Origin: Paracoccus spongiarum
GTDB taxonomy: Bacteria; Pseudomonadota; Alphaproteobacteria; Rhodobacterales; Rhodobacteraceae
Assembly: GCF_030732095.1 (NCBI RefSeq)
Contig: NZ_JAVAMQ010000023.1
Coordinates: 1-40,944 of the forward strand
Reading direction: 5' to 3'
DNA length: 40,944 bases
Shown here: positions 16,880-25,319 of the stretch, piece after piece
Numbering within the stretch: position 1 is the stretch's first letter
Layout: the number at the start of each line of letters is the position of its first letter
The notes under the pieces: model-generated
The model's database searches: none
What the model was told of the DNA's origin: nothing
Seen by the model: only the letters and a program-made list of their open reading frames with translations
Translations under genes and position numbers: made by a program

Positions 16880-16891
16880 AGGAATTGCCCC

Positions 16892-17203
16892 ATGCTGAAC
16901 TTCAGGCAGAAGCTCGTCGCCGCCGGGATCTGGTGCGCAGCGGCCATCCAGGCCCATGCCCAGGAAGTCGATCTGTCCGGGTTCGAGGATACCGGCGAAA
17001 GCATCATCGCGCAGCTGCGCGACAACAACCTTGCGCTGACCGCCGTCGTCCTCATCCTGCTGATCATCGGCTTTCTGGCGATCTTCACCAAGTTCATCGA
17101 CTGGAAGTGGATCGGCGTGACGGTCGTCGGGCTGTTCTTCATCTTCGGAGGCGACAACCTCGCCGAGTCGATCATCGCGATCTTCCGCGGCTCCGCCGAG
17201 TGA
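16892..17203 (+). CDS. virB2: VirB2/TrbC-type pilin
   Basis: This is the major pilus subunit of the conjugation system. A signal peptide ends near HAQ, followed by a short periplasmic part. Two hydrophobic helices, TAVVLILLIIGFLAIFTKF and WIGVTVVGLFFIFGG, are joined by a tight loop, as in VirB2. The length of 103 residues is normal. AAGGA lies before ATG 16892. It overlaps virB3 by one base. Confidence 0.9.
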   Translation: MLNFRQKLVAAGIWCAAAIQAHAQEVDLSGFEDTGESIIAQLRDNNLALTAVVLILLIIGFLAIFTKFIDWKWIGVTVVGLFFIFGGDNLAESIIAIFRGSAE

Positions 17204-17472
17204 TGCGGGAGAACGTGTATATCCAGGGGCTGAACCGGCAGGCCAGGTTCTTTGGCCTGCCGCTGCCGCTGGCCGGGCTGGCCTTCATTCCGCCGTTCCT
17301 CACGTTCATCTTCCTCGACAGTCTCTGGTATCTCTGGGCGATCCCGGTTCTCTGGGCGGCTCTCTGGGCTGCCTCGGTCATCAATCCGCATTTCGCGCGC
17401 TTCATCGCGGTCGTGACCTCGCGCACGCCCGAGCGGCTGCTGCGCGCCAGTTCCGGATCCCGGTATGAATGA
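17203..17472 (+). CDS. virB3: VirB3 inner-membrane protein
   Basis: VirB3 is a small inner-membrane part of the secretion channel that works with VirB4. This 89-residue protein has the expected hydrophobic centre (PLAGLAFIPPFLTFIFL, then LWAIPVLWAALWAASVI) and a basic C-terminus. Its start codon overlaps the virB2 stop (TGATG) and its end overlaps virB4 by 8 bases, so translation is coupled. Confidence 0.87.
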   Translation: MRENVYIQGLNRQARFFGLPLPLAGLAFIPPFLTFIFLDSLWYLWAIPVLWAALWAASVINPHFARFIAVVTSRTPERLLRASSGSRYE

Positions 17473-19807
17473 TATTTTCCCCAGTCCGATCCGGGCGCTC
17501 TTCGGCGGCGCCCGCGACCTTGAAGACATGCTGCCCTATCTCTTCGAGGAGAATAACCATGCCATCGCCACGCGCAGCGGGGCGCTGGTCTCGGTCGTGA
17601 AGATCGCCGGCGTCAACCCGTTCACGGCCAGCGAAAGCGAACTGGCCCATATCAATGACCGGCTTGCCGAGCTGGTGGACAAATCCGGCAACAATTTCAG
17701 CTTCCACTTCCACAAGATCCGCTCGGCCTATCACAACTTCGATTATCAGCCGAAAGCCTTCGTCGAGCCCGGCTTCGGCTTGGAACTGGACCAGGCCTGG
17801 CGCACCCACATCACCTCGGCGGGCCTCTGCGTCCCGGTGCTGTTCCTCTCGGTGATCGAGCGCAAATCAATGGCTGAACGCATGCCGATCCTTGGCGGAC
17901 TCTTCGGCCAGGGGCGTCAGGATGCCCTGCCCGAGCGTCTGTCCGATCTTGCAGAACTCGCCCAGAGCGTGGCCGAGACCCTGGGCGATGGCTCGGAGCT
18001 GCTGGCGATCGACGACGGTACGCTGACCGGGTTTCTGCGCGCCATCTCGACGGGCGTCTATGCGCCGCTGGCCCGGTCCGAGACCGGCACCATCGTGGAC
18101 GATATCCGCACGCCCATCGAGATCTACGACCGGGCCGTGGAAATCGGCGACGACTTCGAGACGCGATATGCTTCGGTGATCAGCGTGGCGAACCTCTCGC
18201 CCCAGACCCATGGCGGCATTCTCGACACGCTCTACACAGATCCCGATACCCTGATCTCCTGCACCTACCAGCCGCTTCTGCCCGACCTGATCTCGGCCAA
18301 GGCGACAACCCGGCTTGAGCAGACGCTTGAGGAAAGCGCCGGCGGCAAGATCGCCGCGCAGCTTCAGGAGGCCGCCGAGGATCTGCAAATGGGCCAGATG
18401 GGCTTTGGCGACAGCCAGACCATCGTCACCGTCTATGCCGCAACCCCCGATGCGCTCAAACGCAAGGTGACGGCGGTCACGGCGATCCTGCGCTCGAAGA
18501 AGCTCAAGATCGTCGTCGAAAAGCACGGGCTGGCCGCAGCCTGGTTCGCGCGGTTTCCGGGCAATCACGAGTTCCAGAAACGCCCGCTGACCATCTCCAA
18601 CCGGAACTTCTCGGACTTCGCCGCGCTGCACATGGTCCGGCTCGGCAAGCCCGCCTCCGAATGCTATTGGGGCACGCCGATCACGACCTTCAAGAGCTGC
18701 GCCAATTCACCCTATGATTTCTCGTTCCATGGCCGCTTCGCCCATGCGGAGTCCGAGCCGCCGTTCGCCAGCACCCTGATCGTCGGCCCGCCCGATGCGG
18801 GCAAATCGACGATCATGGCCTTTCTGGCCGCGCAGGCACGGCGCACCGGATGCCGGATCATCGCCTTCGACAAGGACCAGTCGCTGGAAATGCCCCTGCG
18901 CGCACTTGGCGGCACCTATACCGCCGTGCGCGCAGGCCGGAATACCGGGCTCAACCCGCTGGCCTCGGAAACCGACGAGGAAGGTCAGGCATGGCTGCGC
19001 AGCTGGCTGACCGCGCTTCTGGAACGCAAGGGGCACCAGCTATCGGTCAGCGATTCCGAGAAGCTGGCGCGCACCGTCGAAAGCAACGCGACGGCCCTCG
19101 CCTCTTTCAGGGACTTCACCAACTTCACGACACGTTTCCGCTCCTTCGAGGGTGATATCGGGGCGCGGGTCGGTGAGTGGTCCCCCAACGGCCAGTACGG
19201 CTGGGTCTTCGGCCAGGACAGCGCCCCGATCGTCGATTTCAGCGCGTCCGATATCGTTGGCGTCGATATGACCGCGCTTCTCAACATGGAGATCGAGCGG
19301 ACCGCGCTGCTGGCCTATCTCTTCCGGCAGATCGAGAAGACCGTCAGCGCCCGCACCCCGACCCTGCTGGTTCTGGAAGAGGCGGGCGTGTTCCTCGACG
19401 ATCTCTACTTCCAGCGCGAGCTGAAGACCTGGCTGGCGACGCTGCGCAAGAAGAATGTCGTCGTCGTCATGCTGGTGCAGTTCGTCTCGCAGATCAGGGA
19501 CTGCGCCGCCGGGGCCTCGATCCTCGAAGGCTTGCAGAACCAGCTGATCCTGCCGCACCACCAGGCGGGCCGCGACAGCTATGACGGGCTGGCGCTGTCT
19601 GACGCCGAACTGTCCTTCCTGCTCGGCTCGCAGGCCGGCGGCCGCCGGGCGCTGTGGCGGGACGGGCAAAGCTCGAACATCCTCGACACCGATCTCTCGG
19701 CTCTTGGCCCCTATCTCAGCGTCCTTGGCGGTGGTCGCTCGGCCGAACGGCGCTTCGGCAGCGATTGGCGCGACAATCCCGATTTCTGGAAAGGAACCAC
19801 GGCATGA
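17465..19807 (+). CDS. virB4: VirB4 ATPase of the type IV secretion system
   Basis: VirB4 powers assembly of the channel and pilus. Walker A (GPPDAGKST) is at about residues 441-449 and Walker B (LLVLEEAGVF) at about 633-642. Length (780 residues) fits the family. The N-terminal CagE/TrbE/VirB domain is recognisable by position. It overlaps both virB3 and the lipoprotein gene after it (ATGA). No abnormality is seen. Confidence 0.95.
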   Translation: MNDIFPSPIRALFGGARDLEDMLPYLFEENNHAIATRSGALVSVVKIAGVNPFTASESELAHINDRLAELVDKSGNNFSFHFHKIRSAYHNFDYQPKAFVEPGFGLELDQAWRTHITSAGLCVPVLFLSVIERKSMAERMPILGGLFGQGRQDALPERLSDLAELAQSVAETLGDGSELLAIDDGTLTGFLRAISTGVYAPLARSETGTIVDDIRTPIEIYDRAVEIGDDFETRYASVISVANLSPQTHGGILDTLYTDPDTLISCTYQPLLPDLISAKATTRLEQTLEESAGGKIAAQLQEAAEDLQMGQMGFGDSQTIVTVYAATPDALKRKVTAVTAILRSKKLKIVVEKHGLAAAWFARFPGNHEFQKRPLTISNRNFSDFAALHMVRLGKPASECYWGTPITTFKSCANSPYDFSFHGRFAHAESEPPFASTLIVGPPDAGKSTIMAFLAAQARRTGCRIIAFDKDQSLEMPLRALGGTYTAVRAGRNTGLNPLASETDEEGQAWLRSWLTALLERKGHQLSVSDSEKLARTVESNATALASFRDFTNFTTRFRSFEGDIGARVGEWSPNGQYGWVFGQDSAPIVDFSASDIVGVDMTALLNMEIERTALLAYLFRQIEKTVSARTPTLLVLEEAGVFLDDLYFQRELKTWLATLRKKNVVVVMLVQFVSQIRDCAAGASILEGLQNQLILPHHQAGRDSYDGLALSDAELSFLLGSQAGGRRALWRDGQSSNILDTDLSALGPYLSVLGGGRSAERRFGSDWRDNPDFWKGTTA

Positions 19808-19956
19808 CCCGTATCGTGATGAGCCTCCTTCTTGCGCTGGCGGTGGCCGGCTGTGCCGCGCAGAGCGGCGAGTTGTCCGAACGCCGCTCGAACTGCTTCG
19901 GCAAATTGAAGCCCGGCGCGCTCAGCTCGGCGCTGGTCGCAGTGCCGAAGTCATGA
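19804..19956 (+). CDS. Small lipoprotein, VirB7-like
   Basis: This 50-residue protein has a lipoprotein signal with the lipobox LAVAGC, so it should be anchored in the outer membrane. A second cysteine (RRSNC) could pair with another channel protein, as VirB7 does with VirB9. Size and location agree with VirB7, but the sequence is too short to be certain. It overlaps virB4 and the next gene by ATGA at both ends. Confidence 0.75.
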   Translation: MTRIVMSLLLALAVAGCAAQSGELSERRSNCFGKLKPGALSSALVAVPKS

Positions 19957-21089
19957 TCGGGACCCGGCGCATTGCACTCGGCCTCATGCTCGGGGCCTCC
20001 GTGGCGAGCCTGACGCTCGCCCAGGGGGTTCCCGTGAGCGATGCCTTGCGGACCCTGCGCGCCGGAACGCTCTCGGTGATGCAGGGCCGGATCGTGGGCG
20101 AGGCCGAGGACGGCAACAGCGTGCGTATCGACATGAACGCCCTGCATCGCGATCAACTGGCAGCCATCGACGCGGCCATTGCCTCGATGAATACCAGCGG
20201 CTTCGCGCCTGCCGAGTTCGAGGACCTGGACGGTGCAGCGGTGTCCGCTGCCTATGACACCTCCGCCGTCATGGGTGCGGAAAGTCGGCTCTTCGGCGAA
20301 GGCCGGGTGACGATCGAGCAGATGATCGTGGAGACCGTCCAGCGCTACCAGACCCACCCGGCGCTCGCCCGCGCCGGGATCTCGCCGGTCGGGTTCAGGG
20401 CCTGGTTCCAGGCGCTCGTGAAGCAGGAAAGCGGGTTCCAGGTCCGGGTCTGCTCGCACAAGGGGGCCTGCGGGCTGACCCAGATCATGCCGGGCACCTT
20501 CGATCAGCTTGGCATTCCGGCCTCGCAGCGCAACGACCCGCGCGTCCAGCTCGATGGCGGCGCACGTTACCTGCTGATGCAACTCGGCAGCTTCGGCTCG
20601 ATGCCGCTGGCGCTTGCCGCCTACAATGCCGGCCCCGGCGCCGTGCAGCGATATGGCGGCATTCCCCCTTATGCCGAGACACAGGATTACGTCGTCAAGA
20701 TCACGGGCTACGCGAATGCCTATTCCGCCGGCATGGGCTCACCGGACGATCTCGGCACCATGGTCGCGGGCGACATGGCCCTGGCCGAGCTTGGCAACAT
20801 GGCCGATGCGGGCATGGAACTCGGTTTTTCCATGTCGAACCAGCTGGAACTCTCGGCACGGCGCGTCCGTGCCCTGATCGCCCGCATTCCCGAGACCACG
20901 ACCACCCGCGAGGCCATCGACCTCAACACCTATCTGCGCGCCGAGATCACGCGTCTGGCGTCGATGATGACGATCATGGAGGCCACCCAGCGCCGCGTCG
21001 AAGCGCAACGCTTCGCAGCCCAGGTCCAGGCACAGATCGCCGACGAACAATTCCTCACCCTGACCGACACCCCCACGACAGGAGGCTGA
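19953..21089 (+). CDS. Second lytic transglycosylase with a VirB5-like C-terminal tail
   Basis: After a signal peptide (LGLMLGASVASLTLA) comes an N-terminal part of unknown role and then an SLT domain around residues 120-235, with VKQESGFQVRV, KGACGLTQIMPGTF and [10 protein letters not shown]. Unlike the first transglycosylase, a further ~140 residues follow. They are mostly helical and include TREAIDLNTYL, which resembles KQAIDLNTRV in the next protein (VirB5-like). This suggests a cell-wall hydrolase joined to a VirB5-type minor pilin region. The protein has 378 residues from ATG 19953, which overlaps the lipoprotein stop. Confidence 0.85.
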   Translation: MIGTRRIALGLMLGASVASLTLAQGVPVSDALRTLRAGTLSVMQGRIVGEAEDGNSVRIDMNALHRDQLAAIDAAIASMNTSGFAPAEFEDLDGAAVSAAYDTSAVMGAESRLFGEGRVTIEQMIVETVQRYQTHPALARAGISPVGFRAWFQALVKQESGFQVRVCSHKGACGLTQIMPGTFDQLGIPASQRNDPRVQLDGGARYLLMQLGSFGSMPLALAAYNAGPGAVQRYGGIPPYAETQDYVVKITGYANAYSAGMGSPDDLGTMVAGDMALAELGNMADAGMELGFSMSNQLELSARRVRALIARIPETTTTREAIDLNTYLRAEITRLASMMTIMEATQRRVEAQRFAAQVQAQIADEQFLTLTDTPTTGG

Positions 21090-21091
21090 CC

Positions 21092-21892
21092 ATGAGCATG
21101 TTCCGCAATCTCGCCGCCGCAACGGGTCTGTGCCTCTCGGCGGGCCTGGCCTTCGCGCAGGGCGTGCCGACCCATGATCCGCGTTCGCTGGCCGAACTGA
21201 TCGCACTCCTGAACTCCAGCCAGGACGAGCTGGCGCAGTCGATCCGGACGAACGGGATTCTCGACGAGCAGACACAGCAACTGATCCGGCAACTCGAAGA
21301 GATGGAACAGGTTGTCTCTTCGCTGACCGACGGCTTCGATCTCGACACGCTGCTGGCCGGCCTCGATCTCGATGACCTCCTGGGCGGCCTCAACCTCGGC
21401 AATCTTCAGGATCAGCTGGCAGCGGCCCGTTCGGGCGATTGGGGGGCCGTGTTCGGCAACGGCACGGTCGGCGGATCTCCTGCTGGCGACGTCATTGCCG
21501 GGATCTATGAAAGCGCCGGCCTGACGCAGGACGGCGTGGACGCGCTGACCGGAAGCGACAATCCGGATCTGCAACGTGTCGGCACGCAGGCGGCAACCAG
21601 TGCCTATACCTCGGCCGCGGCCGAGAATGCGATCGAACAGACCTCGGCCTCACTCGACCGCACGGCCGCCCTGATCGGGCAGATCGACGACGCGACCAAT
21701 CTCAAGCAGGCGATCGACCTCAACACCCGTGTGACGGGCGAATTGGTCATTGCGCTGATCAATCAGGCCAACATGGAGGCGATCCAGACCGTTTCCTTGG
21801 GTCAGGCCGGTGTGATCGACGCCGCGACGATGGCCGATGACGAAAAGTTCCTGTCGCTGACCGGCGACGACGCTCTGATTGAGGACGAGTGA
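21092..21892 (+). CDS. virB5: VirB5/TrbJ-like minor pilus protein
   Basis: This is a secreted, mainly helical protein of 266 residues with a signal peptide ending at AFA. It matches VirB5 by operon place, helical nature and the closing block AIDLNTRVTGELVIALINQA. A leucine/aspartate/glycine-rich middle (LLAGLDLDDLLGGLNLG) is unusual. VirB5 sits at the pilus tip and helps contact with recipients. It starts two bases after the previous gene and overlaps the next. Confidence 0.75.
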   Translation: MSMFRNLAAATGLCLSAGLAFAQGVPTHDPRSLAELIALLNSSQDELAQSIRTNGILDEQTQQLIRQLEEMEQVVSSLTDGFDLDTLLAGLDLDDLLGGLNLGNLQDQLAAARSGDWGAVFGNGTVGGSPAGDVIAGIYESAGLTQDGVDALTGSDNPDLQRVGTQAATSAYTSAAAENAIEQTSASLDRTAALIGQIDDATNLKQAIDLNTRVTGELVIALINQANMEAIQTVSLGQAGVIDAATMADDEKFLSLTGDDALIEDE

Positions 21893-22125
21893 TGATGAAG
21901 CATATCTGGATCGGTTTCCTGCTTGTCGCGCTTGCGCTTGTCGTTGGAGGCTGGCTCTGGCTGCGGGACGTTACCGCCCTGCCATTCTCGACCCCTCAGC
22001 CTGAACAACCCGCCGATCCTGAAACGGCCGCCGTCATGGAGCGTGTGCGTCAGGAACAGGCCGAAGCCCTGGCCGATGACGCGGCAAGAACGCCCGAAGA
22101 CCCCCAAACGGAGGACCTGGAATGA
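21892..22125 (+). CDS. Single-pass membrane protein in the virB operon
   Basis: This 77-residue protein has one N-terminal membrane helix (IWIGFLLVALALVVGGWLWL) followed by an acidic, Pro/Glu-rich tail. It is not recognised. ATG 21892 overlaps the stop of virB5. It may be a small inner-membrane accessory of the channel, placed between virB5 and virB6 where accessory genes vary. Confidence 0.7.
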   Translation: MMKHIWIGFLLVALALVVGGWLWLRDVTALPFSTPQPEQPADPETAAVMERVRQEQAEALADDAARTPEDPQTEDLE

Positions 22126-22901
22126 CGACCCCGAAGACACGCCTGATCGGTGCCACGGCCATTGCCGCCCTTGCGCTTGCCGGGGCGCTGGTCGCCTGGC
22201 AGGCATCCTCCGACAGCCCCGCCGATCTGGCGCAGCTCTCTGACGACGACAAGCTGGAGATCCTGAACAGCGGCGATGCCGACGCAGTCTCCGATCTGCT
22301 GGAAGCCGAGGAGGCCGCCGCGCAGGCGCATTTTGCGCGCGAGCGGCTGGAACGCCAGAAACGCGAGGCCGAGATCGAGGTGGAGCGCACCGAGGCCAAG
22401 GCGCGCGGCGCAGCCTATTGGGACAGTTTCAATCCCGACAGCATTGACCTGAGCGGCTTCGATTTCGCGATGGCAGAGGTTGTATCGCGCGCCGAAAGGC
22501 GGGCCATGCTCGACAAGGCAAGCTTTGTCACTGACTTCAAGCGTGCCGGCGAGATGCGATTTCCCCCCAGCAGATTTGACTGCAATCCGTCTCGATACAC
22601 CGACATTCGCAATCTCATGAAGGGTATCCCGGAAATGAGCATGCCGGTTGGCCTCAACGACGTTGCGCGCGTGCTGGATTACCTCGCTGACCGTGCCGCG
22701 CTCGAAACTGGCGACTGCTCATGTGCCACGCAGGCTGTGCCTGTCGAAATCGGCTGGGAGTTCCTGAAACAGTTAACGGATCATCCAAGCGGACAAAGGA
22801 TTCGCGGCAGTATGGCGCAAAGCAAGGCTACGAAAGGTGTCGGCAGCATGTTCCGTCACACGCTTGGTGCTGAAGCACGGCAGTTTTGTAGGCCAAGCTG
22901 A
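22122..22901 (+). CDS. Unrecognised membrane-anchored protein in the virB operon
   Basis: The 259-residue protein starts with a membrane anchor (GATAIAALALAGALVAW), then a highly charged probable coiled coil (about residues 55-98), then a domain with cysteines (RFDCNPSR, GDCSCATQ, QFCRPS). These cysteines suggest disulphides in the periplasm. I know of no VirB counterpart. Its last third is less GC-biased than the rest of the operon. It overlaps the previous gene (ATGA) and touches virB6, so it is translated as part of the set. Confidence 0.7.
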   Translation: MTTPKTRLIGATAIAALALAGALVAWQASSDSPADLAQLSDDDKLEILNSGDADAVSDLLEAEEAAAQAHFARERLERQKREAEIEVERTEAKARGAAYWDSFNPDSIDLSGFDFAMAEVVSRAERRAMLDKASFVTDFKRAGEMRFPPSRFDCNPSRYTDIRNLMKGIPEMSMPVGLNDVARVLDYLADRAALETGDCSCATQAVPVEIGWEFLKQLTDHPSGQRIRGSMAQSKATKGVGSMFRHTLGAEARQFCRPS

Positions 22902-23929
22902 TGGATTTCATTACCGTAATCATTGACTTGATCGACGATCGAGTCGCGCAAGTTGCAGAGGACACCTTTGAACGCCTTGCTTCGGTCCTGACGGGCGGGC
23001 TGGAAATGCTGGCGGTGCTGCTGATCGTCCTCTACGGCATCAACGTGCTCTTCCGCTTCACGGAATTCTCCTTCCCGCAGCTGATCGGCATCATGATCCG
23101 GATCGGCGCGATCTACATGTTCCTGTTCTCCTGGGACAACTTCAACATCATCTACAGTGCCGGAACCTCCCTCTTCGACACGGTTGGCAACACCGTCCGC
23201 AGCTTTGTCGCCGGCGACGCCGCCGCAGGCAGCGAGGACGCGGCGACGGGCATGTTCTCAATCCTGGCAAATATCATTGATGCCGTTGTCACCGGCCGCG
23301 CGATCCTGACCCGAGCCATCGTGGCCGGACTGCTTTTCGCGGTCCTCGGTGTCCTTGCCGTCGTTTATATCCTTGTCGTGGCCTACGCGAAGATGCTGCT
23401 GGCGGTCCTGATCGCCATCGCGCCGCTGATGGGGTTCTTCCTGCTTTTCCAGCGCACCCGTTCGATGTTCGAAGCATGGCTGGCCGCCATCTTTGGCTAC
23501 CTGATCTATCCTGTGGCAATTGGGGGAGTGATTGGGATCATTGCCGGACTGCTCTTACATATCAACACCGGCGAAAGCACAATTCAGGACCTGAGAAGCG
23601 TTCTGGGCTTCATCACGGTGGCAGGTCTGGGCATCAAGATGCTCGCGGACGTGCCGTCCATCGCTTCGAGCCTCACCGGACAATTCAATCTCGGCTCCAT
23701 GTCGGGTGCCACCTCGGCAGCCGTCAACCCCATGGGTGCCATGCGCAGCCGCGCCCGCAGCTTCGGCACCGGCTATCTGACTGGACGCACGCCGATGATG
23801 CAGGCCCGCGCCAGCGACAAGTCATACGCAAGCGCTGGTATGGCGGCACGCAGCAATGCAGCGGATCGCACCCGCGCCATGCAGACCAAGTTTTCCGAAA
23901 TCGCCCGTTTGAGAAAGGCATCGAAGTGA
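22901..23929 (+). CDS. virB6: VirB6/TrbL inner-membrane channel protein
   Basis: VirB6 forms part of the inner-membrane channel for the DNA strand. The protein has several hydrophobic segments: MLAVLLIVLYGINVLF, GAIYMFLFSWDNF, LFAVLGVLAVVYILVVAYAK, LLAVLIAIAPLMGFFLLF and YLIYPVAIGGVIGIIAGLLL. A Ser/Ala/Arg-rich C-terminal tail follows. Length (342) is normal. It overlaps virB8 by four bases (GTGA). Confidence 0.9.
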   Translation: MDFITVIIDLIDDRVAQVAEDTFERLASVLTGGLEMLAVLLIVLYGINVLFRFTEFSFPQLIGIMIRIGAIYMFLFSWDNFNIIYSAGTSLFDTVGNTVRSFVAGDAAAGSEDAATGMFSILANIIDAVVTGRAILTRAIVAGLLFAVLGVLAVVYILVVAYAKMLLAVLIAIAPLMGFFLLFQRTRSMFEAWLAAIFGYLIYPVAIGGVIGIIAGLLLHINTGESTIQDLRSVLGFITVAGLGIKMLADVPSIASSLTGQFNLGSMSGATSAAVNPMGAMRSRARSFGTGYLTGRTPMMQARASDKSYASAGMAARSNAADRTRAMQTKFSEIARLRKASK

Positions 23930-24579
23930 CCGATCAGGCCCTCAAATCCCAACTGAACCGCGACATGTATTTCGGCATCAGGCGGCGCGAACAACTGGCC
24001 TGGATCGTGGCAATCATCGCCGGACTGGCTGCATTGCTGCTGGCTGCCGCGATCCTCGTGATGATGCCGCTCAAGACCACGCAAGCCTATCTCGGCCTCG
24101 TGGACCGACAGTCCGGCGACGTGATCCGTGCCTATGAGGTCGGCCGGGCCTCGCTGACCGAACGGGATGCGGTGATCGAAAGCTGGGTCTACAACTATGT
24201 CCTCGATCGCGAGACCCATGACATTCACGACCAGCAACAGCGTCTCGAACGGGTGATCTCCCGATCCGTCGGCACCGCCCGCGACGATCTGCTCGATCTG
24301 TGGAACCCCAGGTCCTCGCGCTATATCCGCAAGCTCATCTCCCGCGATGCCCGTGTGTTCGTCACCATCAACGCGATCACCCTCCTGAGCGAGAACACCG
24401 CCCAGGTCCGCCTGCAGAAACGCATCGTCGATGGCACCCGCGAAGGCACATCGAACTACATCGTCACCCTCTCCTGGCGCTTCAAACCCGCGAACACCGC
24501 CTCCGACCGAATGATCTGGGAAAACCCCTTCGGCTTCCAGGTGACGGATTATCGCATCGACCATCAATCGGAAGGATAA
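23926..24579 (+). CDS. virB8: VirB8 inner-membrane protein
   Basis: VirB8 is a bitopic scaffold protein of the channel. It has a short cytoplasmic part, one helix (IVAIIAGLAALLLAAAILV), and a periplasmic domain with VIRAYEVGRASLTERDA and RDARVFVTINAITLL, typical of the family. The start is GTG 23926, which overlaps the virB6 stop; no nearby ATG would keep the membrane helix. Length is 217 residues, as expected. Confidence 0.92.
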   Translation: MTDQALKSQLNRDMYFGIRRREQLAWIVAIIAGLAALLLAAAILVMMPLKTTQAYLGLVDRQSGDVIRAYEVGRASLTERDAVIESWVYNYVLDRETHDIHDQQQRLERVISRSVGTARDDLLDLWNPRSSRYIRKLISRDARVFVTINAITLLSENTAQVRLQKRIVDGTREGTSNYIVTLSWRFKPANTASDRMIWENPFGFQVTDYRIDHQSEG

Positions 24580-24583
24580 GGCC

Positions 24584-25315
24584 ATGCCCCGTTTCCCGGC
24601 TCTCGCCGCATCTGCAATGTTCGGCTTTTGTGCTCTTTGCAGCGCCGCCTCCGCCGAAATCACCCCCTCCGTCAGCCCAACCGACGATCGGGTCCGGACC
24701 GTCGTCTTCACCGAACGGCAGGTCTACCGGATCGACACGAAGGTGCTGACCGCGACAACCATCGAGTTCGGTCCGGGCGAGGAAATCATCAACGTCGCCC
24801 TCGGCGACAATGTCGGCTTCACCTATGGTCAGCTCGGCGACAACAGCCTCGCCGTCAAGCCGACCCAGACCGGCGTCCGCACGAACATGTCGGTTGCCAC
24901 GTCGCGCGGCACCTATGTCTTCGAGATGATCGAAGGCGCGACGCGGCCGATGTACCTGGTCGAGTTCGCCTATCCCAAATCCGGCGCCGCCACCCGCAGC
25001 GCCATCCGCAGCCCCGGCCCCAATTCGCGGACCTACTATGTCAAGCAGGCCAGCCGGGCGACCGGCTTCATGCCCGCCCGGATCTGGGATGACGGGACCA
25101 GGACCTACATGCAGTTCTCGCAGAACGCCGCGATGCCGGCGGCCTTCCGCGCCGATGGCAACGGTCGGGAATACTCGGTCCAGACCAAGATCGAGAACGG
25201 CGTGATGATCATTCCGAGCGTTCAGGACCGCTGGGTGCTGCGCCTCGGGGATTCGGAAATCTGCATCTGGTCGGACCGACTGCGCGCTGCGCTGGCAAAG
25301 CAGGGAAAGGGGTGA
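24584..25315 (+). CDS. virB9: VirB9 outer-membrane complex protein
   Basis: VirB9 is a component of the outer-membrane core complex with VirB7 and VirB10. A signal peptide ends at SAASA. The N-terminal beta domain (VRTVVFTERQVYRIDTK, TTIEFGPGEEI) and the C-terminal part (PARIWDDGTRTYMQF) carry the usual VirB9 blocks. Length is 243 residues. A single cysteine near the C-terminus (DSEICIW) may be relevant to pairing with the lipoprotein at 19804. Confidence 0.93.
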   Translation: MPRFPALAASAMFGFCALCSAASAEITPSVSPTDDRVRTVVFTERQVYRIDTKVLTATTIEFGPGEEIINVALGDNVGFTYGQLGDNSLAVKPTQTGVRTNMSVATSRGTYVFEMIEGATRPMYLVEFAYPKSGAATRSAIRSPGPNSRTYYVKQASRATGFMPARIWDDGTRTYMQFSQNAAMPAAFRADGNGREYSVQTKIENGVMIIPSVQDRWVLRLGDSEICIWSDRLRAALAKQGKG

Positions 25316-25319
25316 CGCC

